A DNA stretch of 37,663 nt from JANJUB01 sp040081075 (lineage in GTDB: Bacteria; Armatimonadota; Fimbriimonadia; Fimbriimonadales; Fimbriimonadaceae). Under the pieces are notes generated by a model. It was not told where the DNA came from. It made no database searches and saw only the letters and a list, made by a program, of their open reading frames with translations. This document shows positions 32,122-37,663 of this stretch, one piece after another. The number at the start of each line of letters is the position of its first letter. Position 1 is the first letter of the stretch. The position numbers were made by a program, and so were the translations under genes. The stretch is taken from NCBI GenBank assembly GCA_040081075.1, contig JBEBHJ010000034.1:1-37663 (forward strand), in the 5' to 3' direction.

Positions 32122-32528
32122 GGTCGCTCGTTTTGTCGGTTAACGTAACTGATCGTAAAGGCAATGCCGCCGACAAATCCGGCCAACATCATTAGAACAA
32201 CCCAGTCTTTGCCGCCTGTAGCACGATTAAGAAGCCAACCTACTCCTGCACCTGCAAGCGGAAACCCCATAATTGCATACGCGACAACGAGCCCGGTGCC
32301 GAGGCCCTTACCCGTATCCCCATATGTTTTGGCTCCGCGTTCTTCGCGATAAACAAAATCGTGCTCCTTCTTTAATTGATTGGCTCGTTGCTTGGCCTGA
32401 GACTCAAGGGTGGAGAGTTTTGCTTCGGTTTCATTGTCAAAGTCAGGCAACTCCGGGGCTCTAATTCCCTCGGCGACCTCTTCAAGTTGTTTTTCTAGGT
32501 CAGATTCAGGGAGTATTTCGTCCGTCAT
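32118..32528 (-). CDS. atpZ: ATP synthase accessory protein AtpZ-like (F0F1-ATPase gene-1 type)
   Basis: A 136-residue protein with a charged N-terminal half (about residues 1-75, rich in Glu and Lys, probably coiled) and two membrane helices ('GLGTGLVVAYAIMGFPLAGA' and 'WVVLMMLAGFVGGIAFTISYV'). This hairpin, with 'GVGWLLNRATGGKDW' between, matches the small AtpZ / ATPase_gene1 proteins (PF09527) that precede atpI in many operons and have been linked to Mg2+ or Ca2+ transport or assembly. As first gene it probably marks the operon start. Its ATG lies six bases after a TAACTT box. Gene order supports the call more than sequence likeness does. Confidence 0.85.
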   Translation of the reverse strand: MTDEILPESDLEKQLEEVAEGIRAPELPDFDNETEAKLSTLESQAKQRANQLKKEHDFVYREERGAKTYGDTGKGLGTGLVVAYAIMGFPLAGAGVGWLLNRATGGKDWVVLMMLAGFVGGIAFTISYVNRQNERP

Positions 32529-32531
32529 ACT

Positions 32532-32542
32532 GGTAAGTTACC
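32532..32542. promoter_or_regulatory. Palindrome GGTAAGTTACC between atpZ and recG
   Basis: A perfect odd-centred palindrome fills half of the 23-base gap between two divergent starts. Both strands contain a TANNNT hexamer within it: TAACTT facing atpZ (six bases from its ATG) and TAAGTT facing recG (12 bases from its ATG). Overlapping divergent promoters or an operator are possible. Confidence 0.4.
32535..32540 (-). promoter_or_regulatory. -10-like box TAACTT, 6 nt before the atpZ ATG
   Basis: On the minus strand TAACTT ends six bases before the ATG at 32528, with no room for a Shine-Dalgarno. If used, it would start the whole atp operon as a leaderless transcript. Confidence 0.35.
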
Positions 32543-32551
32543 GCACTCGGC

Positions 32552-34636
32552 ATGAACCCGCCCCAACGTAAAGACCTCGAATCTCCCGTTCAGTTCCTTA
32601 AAGGGATCGGGCCCGAGCTTGCCAAATCCTTGGCGAAGCTCAATTTGCACACCGTCAACGATTTGTTGTATCACTTTCCGAGGCGGTTTGAAGATCGCAC
32701 GCACCTTCCTGAACTCCGCTCAGTGAAGCCGGGGCAGTTCGTGACGATAAAGGGCAGGCTCTCTCGCCTTGACTCTCGCCAGGTTGGCAGAGGCAGGGTG
32801 ATCATTCGAGCCTTGCTCTCAGACGGCAGGTCTGGCATCTACTTGGTTTGGTTCAATCAGCCGTGGGTAAAGCGTCGACTTGAGCGATACCGGGGCGAAA
32901 TCATTGCGTACGGGATGGTTAAGGACGGCCAGAATGCCCTTGAGATGCACTCGCCCGAATACGAATTGCTTGAGGAAGATGACAGCGGGGAAGACTTTGC
33001 CCGCATTACTCCGATCTACCCCCTAACTGAGGGAGTGCCACAGTGGCTGGTTCGCAAAGCGGTGAATTCGGCGCTACTCCATTACGTCGAAGTTGTAGAA
33101 GATCCGTTGCCTGAGAAGATTCTCCATCACTATGACCTGAAAACGTTAAAGTGGTCCCTTGCTCAAATTCACCAACCCAACACCGAAGCGCATCGACTGG
33201 AAGCGCGCAAGCGATTAGTGTTTGACGAGTTTCTTGCGATTCAACTCGCCATGCAGATGCGCCGTGCCCTTCAACAACAAGAGCCGGGAAACGCCTTCGA
33301 AATTCCTTCGAATATGCCCGAAAGGATTGCGGAGCTACTGCCATTCAAGCTAACGAACGCCCAAGATCGAGTTGTGGGCGAGATCCTGGGCGATATGAGT
33401 CTTCCGGCCCCAATGAATCGGCTGCTCCAAGGTGATGTTGGGTCTGGCAAAACCGCCGTTGCGGCCTGTGCGCTGATGGCATGTGTTGCCGACGGATTCC
33501 AGGGCGCCCTCATGGCGCCGACCGAAATTTTGGCTGAACAGCATTACCAAAACCTTCGCGCGCTATTTTCTAAGTCGGGATTGGAAGTTGCTTTGCTTGT
33601 CGGAAAACACACCGCAAAGCAAAAGGAGAAAATCTATTCTGATGTTGCGAACGGAAAATCTCAAATCGTGATTGGAACCCACGCTCTCATTCAAGAAGGC
33701 GTCAGTTTCGCCAAACTCGGTTTGATCATCGTCGACGAGCAGCATCGATTTGGGGTGATGCAGCGGGCCGCACTACGGGAGAAAGGCTTCGGTCATCCCG
33801 ATCTACTGGTTATGACCGCAACCCCGATCCCCCGCACGCTTACTATGGCCGTGTATGGCGATCTTGAGTTGAGCGTGATTGACGAACTACCGCCCGGAAG
33901 GCAAGCGATCAAAACTCACTGGCGAACACCAACTGACCGACAAAAAGTGTATGAGGGCGTGCGCAAACTGATTTCTGAGGGACGTCAGGCCTATTTCGTC
34001 TGTCCTATGGTTAGCGAGAGTGAAAAGATGCTCGCCCAGGCCGCTGAGGAGCTTCATCGAAGGCTCAGCACGATGATTTTCACCGAACTCCGCGTAGGCT
34101 TGCTTCACGGTCAAATGAAGTCTAAGGAAAAAGAGGCGGCAATGGAAGCATTTCGACGTCACGATCTTGACATTCTCGTCAGCACAACTGTTATCGAAGT
34201 TGGAGTGGATGTCCCTAACGCCAGTGTGATGGTGATCGAAGATGCGAATCGGTTTGGTTTGTCACAACTCCATCAGCTTCGCGGTCGAGTTGGCCGAGGC
34301 AAGCATCAGTCGTTTTGCATCCTCGTCGCCGATCCCACGAATGAGGAAGCAATTGCTCGCATGGAAATCATGGTTAAGACGACGGACGGTTTCGAGATTG
34401 CCGAAGAGGACTTGCGGCTTCGCGGTCCCGGTGAGCTGGCGGGCACCCGCCAACATGGAAACCTCGATTTCAAGCTAGCCGACTTAGTTCAGGATGGAAA
34501 AATGCTCGAAGTGGCCAGGCAAGCGGCAATCAAACTGATTAACTATGATCCCGACCTAAGTCGACCTGAGCATCGTTTGCTTGCTAAAGTTGTTTCAGAA
34601 AAATCGACATCTATGGCTAATCTGCCTGTCGCCTGA
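32552..34636 (+). CDS. recG: ATP-dependent DNA helicase RecG
   Basis: RecG remodels stalled replication forks and Holliday junctions. The 694-residue chain has the N-terminal wedge domain ('PVQFLKGIGPELAKSLAKLN', OB-fold with 'VTIKGRLSRLD'), then two RecA-like helicase lobes: Walker A 'GDVGSGKT' from Gly294, 'VDEQHRFGVMQRAALREKG' with the DEQH box at 395-398, 'MTATPIPRTLTMAVYGDLEL' and the C-terminal lobe with 'RHDLDILVSTTVIEVGVDVP' and 'QLRGRVGRG'. Length fits. It has a very short divergent spacing from atpZ, and its last 94 bases overlap the end of the opposite-strand gene 34543-34935. Confidence 0.96.
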   Translation: MNPPQRKDLESPVQFLKGIGPELAKSLAKLNLHTVNDLLYHFPRRFEDRTHLPELRSVKPGQFVTIKGRLSRLDSRQVGRGRVIIRALLSDGRSGIYLVWFNQPWVKRRLERYRGEIIAYGMVKDGQNALEMHSPEYELLEEDDSGEDFARITPIYPLTEGVPQWLVRKAVNSALLHYVEVVEDPLPEKILHHYDLKTLKWSLAQIHQPNTEAHRLEARKRLVFDEFLAIQLAMQMRRALQQQEPGNAFEIPSNMPERIAELLPFKLTNAQDRVVGEILGDMSLPAPMNRLLQGDVGSGKTAVAACALMACVADGFQGALMAPTEILAEQHYQNLRALFSKSGLEVALLVGKHTAKQKEKIYSDVANGKSQIVIGTHALIQEGVSFAKLGLIIVDEQHRFGVMQRAALREKGFGHPDLLVMTATPIPRTLTMAVYGDLELSVIDELPPGRQAIKTHWRTPTDRQKVYEGVRKLISEGRQAYFVCPMVSESEKMLAQAAEELHRRLSTMIFTELRVGLLHGQMKSKEKEAAMEAFRRHDLDILVSTTVIEVGVDVPNASVMVIEDANRFGLSQLHQLRGRVGRGKHQSFCILVADPTNEEAIARMEIMVKTTDGFEIAEEDLRLRGPGELAGTRQHGNLDFKLADLVQDGKMLEVARQAAIKLINYDPDLSRPEHRLLAKVVSEKSTSMANLPVA

Positions 34637-34935
34637 TGCGCGATAGTGCATTCACCTGAGTTTCGCACCGTGCGGGTGCCATTTGACATGAGAGTTGGAA
34701 CCCCCTCTGGTGCTTCAACAATCAGAGTGGTGTCATCAAGGCAACTCTCATCCACCCGATTGCTATACCATTTAGCGAACTCTTCTGAAAAACCCTGACT
34801 TCTTAACCATTCATCTAAAACCGCGGGCACCCGAGTTTGTCGGAGGCGAAACGATTCGTTATAAAGCTCACCCGCTTCGGACTGGGTCATGTGTTCGATT
34901 TCTGGCCAGAGGACGTCCGGAATTTGGGCTCTCAT
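34543..34935 (-). CDS. Small protein of unknown function (probable)
   Basis: A 130-residue frame whose ATG lies six bases after the stop of the pseudopilin-like gene, on the same strand, so an operon is likely. The product (MRAQIPDVLWPEIEHMTQSE...) is charged, soluble and without signal peptide: 'LYNESFRLRQTRVPAVLDEW' and 'GFSEEFAKWYSNRVDESCLD' look like helices, and 'DTTLIVEAPEGVPTLMSN' like strands. No family is recognised. The final 31 codons are antisense to the end of recG, so the reading there could be accidental and the natural protein may be shorter through a sequencing error or strain difference. Amino-acid composition and position support a real gene, but not strongly. Confidence 0.5.
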   Translation of the reverse strand: MRAQIPDVLWPEIEHMTQSEAGELYNESFRLRQTRVPAVLDEWLRSQGFSEEFAKWYSNRVDESCLDDTTLIVEAPEGVPTLMSNGTRTVRNSGECTIAHQATGRLAIDVDFSETTLASKRCSGRLRSGS

Positions 34936-34941
34936 GCCTAT

Positions 34942-35445
34942 CTACTTGAGTTTGGCATCGGCCGGAAGGCGTTTGCCGTGGGTGTCGAGGAAAACAACGC
35001 TCGTGATGCCTTCGTGCCGAGTTTTGGTTCTGGCAGCGAGGTTAGCGACTACGTCCTTGCCCAACGCATCGGTCTCAAAATAGGGAACAGTTGACTCATA
35101 GTCTGTGGTAGAGGTCGGACTCCTCCCGCGTAATCCGAATTTGTAAGCGTAGCCGCATAGCCCATTCTTACTGGCAATCTCCACGCACGTTTCCATTTCG
35201 TGGTTCTTGGTGTACGGATAGAGACCAGTTAGCCAACTGTCGAGCGGAAGTTTGTTATCGAATTCGACGCAGTAAAGGGCGGTTGCGGAGCCCAACTGCT
35301 TCAAGTTTGAGAGGCAACGTGTGCTCATTGGTACCGGCCGTGCGCTGAGAATGACCGGAACAAGAATAGCGCCAAGAATGCCAGCGGTAGCGATGAGGGC
35401 CAACCCAAACAGCCACCAATTCTTGGGCCAAAACGATTGTTTCAT
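34942..35445 (-). CDS. Pseudopilin-like membrane protein
   Basis: A 167-residue protein. One membrane segment (about residues 10-33, 'WWLFGLALIATAGILGAILV') is followed by 'RCLSNLKQLGSATALYCVEF' and 'DNKLP', the block usual in type II pseudopilins of Armatimonadota and Planctomycetota. The globular part carries several Cys, and ends with 'ITSVVFLDTHGKRL', as in these families where a product-of-secretion DUF1559-like region is found. Unlike true prepilins, the N-terminus lacks the GFTLIE-type cleavage motif and is long and basic, so processing by prepilin peptidase is doubtful. It may be a membrane-anchored relative. A TATAGT box five bases before the ATG suggests a leaderless mRNA. Confidence 0.82.
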   Translation of the reverse strand: MKQSFWPKNWWLFGLALIATAGILGAILVPVILSARPVPMSTRCLSNLKQLGSATALYCVEFDNKLPLDSWLTGLYPYTKNHEMETCVEIASKNGLCGYAYKFGLRGRSPTSTTDYESTVPYFETDALGKDVVANLAARTKTRHEGITSVVFLDTHGKRLPADAKLK

Positions 35446-35450
35446 GACCT

Positions 35451-35456
35451 ACTATA
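35451..35456 (-). promoter_or_regulatory. -10-like box TATAGT, 5 nt before the pseudopilin ATG
   Basis: On the minus strand TATAGT ends five bases before the ATG at 35445. A Shine-Dalgarno cannot fit. The ftsZ terminator lies upstream, which supports an independent promoter here. Confidence 0.45.
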
Positions 35457-35501
35457 ACCCAATCAACGGCCTGGATTTGCCATCGGCTGTTCATTCAAAC
35501 A

Positions 35502-35531
35502 AAAGAGCGAAGCATTTCTGCTTCGCTCTTT
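35502..35531 (-). terminator. Terminator of ftsZ
   Basis: A perfect 13-bp inverted repeat (AAAGAGCGAAGCA / TGCTTCGCTCTTT) with a four-base loop begins four bases after the ftsZ stop. The stem ends in TTT and is followed by TGTTTG on the minus strand, a fair rho-independent terminator. Because of its symmetry it could also act on plus-strand transcripts. Confidence 0.8.
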
Positions 35532-35535
35532 GATC

Positions 35536-36753
35536 TTACGCCTTCTCTTGGCGCTTTCGGTGTTCTCGGATGAACGCCGGGATATCTAGGTCGCTTTCGT
35601 CAAAAACCTCACTCGTATCCTGCTGGCCGCTACGTGATGCTGCCTTTTCAGTGATGTTTACGTTGGGGAAACTGAACGGCTTGCGTGGCTCAATCTTGGG
35701 CAAAGGCGCTGGTGTCGACGATTGTGTTGGGCCGGACATTGTTTCAGCGATAGGCGAAACTGCTGCCTCTGGCTCCGTGTAAGTCGCCGCGGCTACTGCT
35801 CGTCCTTCCGCCGTGTATGGGTTAAACCCCGTAGCGAGAACGGTGATTCGTACGGCTCCTTCGAGTGAATCGTCTACAACGGTTCCGAAATAGATCGAAG
35901 CATCGCTCTCGTCACACATGCTCTGAATATAGTTCATGGCTTCGCTGGCTTCATTGAGGGTCAAATCCTCACCGGCGGTAATGTTGACCAGAAGGCCCTT
36001 AGCGCCCGTGATTGTTTGCTCAAGAAGCAAACTGTTCGTGGCGGATTGTGCGGCTTGGAGGGCCCGCTGATCGCCAACGCCGTAGCCAATACCCATGAGT
36101 GCCGGTCCCGCGTTTTGCATGACTGCTCGAACGTCGGCAAAGTCAACGTTAATTTGGCCAGGGATCGTGATAATATCGCTGATGCCTTGAACGCCTTGGC
36201 GCAAGATGTCATCGGCAACTCGGAAAGCTTCCTTTAGAGTGGTTCGTCGCTCAACCACACTCATCAACTTATCGTTGGGGATCGTGATAATGGTGTCAAC
36301 GCGGCCCATTAGGCTCGTTACGCCGTTCTCAGCCAGTCGAGATCGCTTTGGACCTTCGAAACCGAACGGGCGGGTGACAACCGCAACCGTCAACGCGCCG
36401 ATTTCGCGGGCGAGTTCGGCTACTACAGCCGCCGCTCCGGTACCCGTTCCGCCGCCCATGCCGGCTGTGATGAAAACCATGTCTGCACCTTCAAGAGCTT
36501 TACGGATTTCATTTTTGCTCTCTTCGGCCGCAGCCTTTCCAACCTCAGGATTTCCGCCCGCACCAAGTCCGCGGGTTGACGTAGCCCCAAGTTGAACCTT
36601 CTTCTTTGCTTGGCTAAGATCGAGGACTTGAATGTCCGTGTTCATAGCGACGAATTCGACGCCTTTGATTCCGGCTTCGATCATTCGATTGACGGCATTG
36701 CTGCCACCGCCACCGACGCCGATCACCTTGATTACTGCATTTTGTGCGCTCAC
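35536..36753 (-). CDS. ftsZ: Cell division protein FtsZ
   Basis: FtsZ is the tubulin-like GTPase that forms the division ring under the membrane. The 405 residues show the N-terminal 'IGVGGGGSNAVNRMIEAGI', the GTP-binding tubulin signature 'GMGGGTGTGAA' (98-108), the T7 loop 'NVDFAD' (202-207) that completes the active site of the next subunit, a flexible Pro/Ser/Thr-rich linker from about 330, and the C-terminal peptide 'DLDIPAFIREHRKRQ' that binds FtsA or other anchors. The start is GTG at 36753 with GGAG about 11 bases upstream. Other division genes (ftsA, ftsQ) are absent here; it lies downstream of the ComF-type gene with its own promoter and ends at a strong terminator. Confidence 0.97.
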   Translation of the reverse strand: MSAQNAVIKVIGVGGGGSNAVNRMIEAGIKGVEFVAMNTDIQVLDLSQAKKKVQLGATSTRGLGAGGNPEVGKAAAEESKNEIRKALEGADMVFITAGMGGGTGTGAAAVVAELAREIGALTVAVVTRPFGFEGPKRSRLAENGVTSLMGRVDTIITIPNDKLMSVVERRTTLKEAFRVADDILRQGVQGISDIITIPGQINVDFADVRAVMQNAGPALMGIGYGVGDQRALQAAQSATNSLLLEQTITGAKGLLVNITAGEDLTLNEASEAMNYIQSMCDESDASIYFGTVVDDSLEGAVRITVLATGFNPYTAEGRAVAAATYTEPEAAVSPIAETMSGPTQSSTPAPLPKIEPRKPFSFPNVNITEKAASRSGQQDTSEVFDESDLDIPAFIREHRKRQEKA

Positions 36754-36809
36754 GATATTTTCTGCTCCAAGAATAAAACCCCGCGAGCGAGCCGCCCACG
36801 GGAGAAAGG

Positions 36810-36839
36810 ATTATGGCGGGTTTGACCCGTAAATGTCAA
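36810..36839 (-). promoter_or_regulatory. Sigma70-type promoter of ftsZ
   Basis: On the minus strand a consensus -35 TTGACA (36834-36839) and a -10 CATAAT (36810-36815) are 18 bases apart. The -35 overlaps the stop codon of the upstream ComF-type gene. Transcription would start near 36803, leaving a leader of about 50 bases with a GGAG before the GTG start. Confidence 0.5.
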
Positions 36840-37513
36840 CTTTTTGGAAGAACCGAGTCATTTTCGTAGGACGAAGACCCGCAAAAGGCGATTGCGTTGA
36901 CCTCGATTGCACCAGCATTCTTAAGGGCGCGGGCGCATTCGATGATGGTTCCACCCGAGGTAATCACATCGTCAACAATTAAAACAGACTTGCCCTTCAA
37001 GCTTTCGTTCGCCCTGAAGGCGCCTCGCAGATTCTCTAGTCGCTCTTCGGCGGACAATCCCACTTGCGGCTTTGTTCGGCGAAACCTCAGTAGTCCAGCC
37101 GAGACCCTTGGAATTTTCGTCGACAACAGTTCCGATTGATTGAACCCACGGAGACACCGACGGGACCAATGGATTGGAACCGGGATCGCCAGGTCGTATT
37201 TCAGGTTCTCCAGCGTTAGCTTTGCGGCCACTTGATCAGACATCCATTCGGCCACCGATGTCACGCGGTTGAACTTGAGTCTTCGCACGGCTTGCGCCGC
37301 GCGACCTGTGTAGTCATAAACGGCTCCGTACCAGCTCACCATTTCATCAACTTGGGCCAAGCACTTCCCTGAAGGCAACATTTCGGTTTCGCAGAACTCA
37401 CACACGAAGCTTGGGCCGACAAGACCGCATAGTCCGCAGCGAGTGGGAAAGATCGCCTCAAGCAGACTACTTTTTCTTGCCAAGAACTCGGAAGAGTCGC
37501 GTGATTGGATCAT
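36836..37513 (-). CDS. ComF-family phosphoribosyltransferase-like protein
   Basis: A ComF/GntX-type protein, in the family linked to DNA uptake in naturally competent bacteria and with a type I phosphoribosyltransferase fold. The N-terminus carries a zinc-ribbon-like pair, 'RCGLCG' and 'CEFCE'. 'AIPVPIHWSRRCLRGFNQSE' and the PRPP-binding 'SVLIVDDVITSGGTI' are the family blocks. The start is uncertain: ATG codons at 37522 and 37513, and TTG codons at 37528 and 37483, are all in frame. I list 37513. TTG 37483 gives the family-like short N-terminus. All overlap the end of sdhB. Gene loss or competence cannot be judged from this gene alone. The usual symbol comF is a family label only. Confidence 0.85.
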   Translation of the reverse strand: MIQSRDSSEFLARKSSLLEAIFPTRCGLCGLVGPSFVCEFCETEMLPSGKCLAQVDEMVSWYGAVYDYTGRAAQAVRRLKFNRVTSVAEWMSDQVAAKLTLENLKYDLAIPVPIHWSRRCLRGFNQSELLSTKIPRVSAGLLRFRRTKPQVGLSAEERLENLRGAFRANESLKGKSVLIVDDVITSGGTIIECARALKNAGAIEVNAIAFCGSSSYENDSVLPKS

Positions 37514-37663
37514 AGAAAGCATCCACAACGCGCTCTTTCAAAGGAATAATCGCGTTGTCTGTAATCTTGATATGCTCGGGGCAAACTACGGTGCAGCATT
37601 TCGTGATATTGCAGTAGCCGATGTTATCGCGTTTTTTCAAATCCTCGATTCGATCTTCCGTGT
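37467..37663 (-). CDS. sdhB: Succinate dehydrogenase iron-sulfur subunit, C-terminal part
   Basis: The last 64 codons before a TAG at 37467; the 5' part lies beyond the right edge. The frame reads on the minus strand as 'DNIGYCNITKCCTVVCPEHI' then 'KITDNAIIPLKERVVDAFYD'. The spacing C-x5-C-x3-C-P is that of the membrane-proximal iron-sulfur cluster region of SdhB/FrdB, and 'ITDNAIIPLKERVVD' is like the actinobacterial form. SdhB passes electrons from the flavoprotein SdhA to quinone in complex II at the cytoplasmic side of the membrane. The ComF-type gene begins inside this 3' end, so the two may be transcribed together. Confidence 0.9.
   Translation of the reverse strand, partial: TEDRIEDLKKRDNIGYCNITKCCTVVCPEHIKITDNAIIPLKERVVDAFYDPITRLFRVLGKKK

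Noticed and set aside
34837..35094. An 85-codon plus-strand open frame
   Set aside because: It is antisense to the pseudopilin-like gene and its downstream neighbour.
1..37663. Defence islands, CRISPR arrays, prophage, toxin-antitoxin or biosynthetic clusters
   Set aside because: I looked for nucleases, recombinases, direct repeats and multi-gene modules of these kinds and found none.

Overview
This window is a stretch of bacterial chromosome of intermediate GC (roughly half by eye). It is almost entirely coding, with 36 genes I can support, no gene-free stretch longer than about 180 bases, and no tRNA, rRNA, CRISPR, insertion sequence or prophage that I could see. The gene content fits Armatimonadota, possibly the Fimbriimonas side: a pseudopilin-like protein with the 'CLSNLKQLG' block, a lipoprotein like the planctomycete-type small cytochromes, a very large secreted Asp-box (BNR) protein with Ig-like tails, and an actinobacterial/Chloroflexota-like SdhB tail. 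This placement is an inference from protein flavour, not from a phylogeny. Planctomycetota or Chloroflexota are alternatives.

Layout. Bases 1-713 (minus) hold a truncated TPR protein. Bases 764-10192 (plus) form a long co-directional run: leuS, a membrane-anchored TPR protein, nrnA, truB, a DUF2752 membrane protein and a complete L-arabinose-type ABC importer, araFGH. Bases 10194-13590 (minus) carry three exported proteins: an unknown one, a monohaem cytochrome c lipoprotein, and a 692-residue protein with a secretin/STN-like N-terminus. A divergent exported protein with a lysozyme-like motif (13704-15095) runs tail-to-tail into a ROK kinase. Bases 16172-21521 (plus) are a tightly coupled MoxR - DUF58 - TgpA transglutaminase - holA operon. 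Bases 21518-23500 (minus) hold a small secreted protein, a DinB-fold protein and nadA. Bases 23680-32528 (minus) hold the ATP synthase genes in the order atpZ-atpI-atpB-atpE-atpF-atpH-atpA-atpG, followed 20 bases later by the giant Asp-box protein where atpD and atpC would be expected. recG (plus) diverges from atpZ. The right end (minus) carries the tail of sdhB, a ComF-type phosphoribosyltransferase, ftsZ, the pseudopilin-like protein and a small unknown gene.

How the genes work together. Most of the window is housekeeping: translation and RNA processing (leuS, truB, nrnA), replication and repair (holA, recG), cell division (ftsZ), NAD synthesis (nadA), respiration (sdhB) and F-type ATP synthesis. 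The lineage-specific part is mostly envelope and exported proteins. ATP synthase is split: a, c, b, delta, alpha and gamma are here and beta and epsilon are not, the same partition as in cyanobacteria.

The most unusual signal is not a gene. At nine genes that head transcription units, a -10-like hexamer of the form TANNNT sits only 5-9 bases before an ATG, and all but one lack a clear Shine-Dalgarno sequence. The genes starting with TTG or GTG are instead inside operons or have a Shine-Dalgarno-like sequence. This suggests that leaderless mRNAs are common in this organism, as known from Deinococcus. I did not find a defence or biosynthetic system that I could call new.
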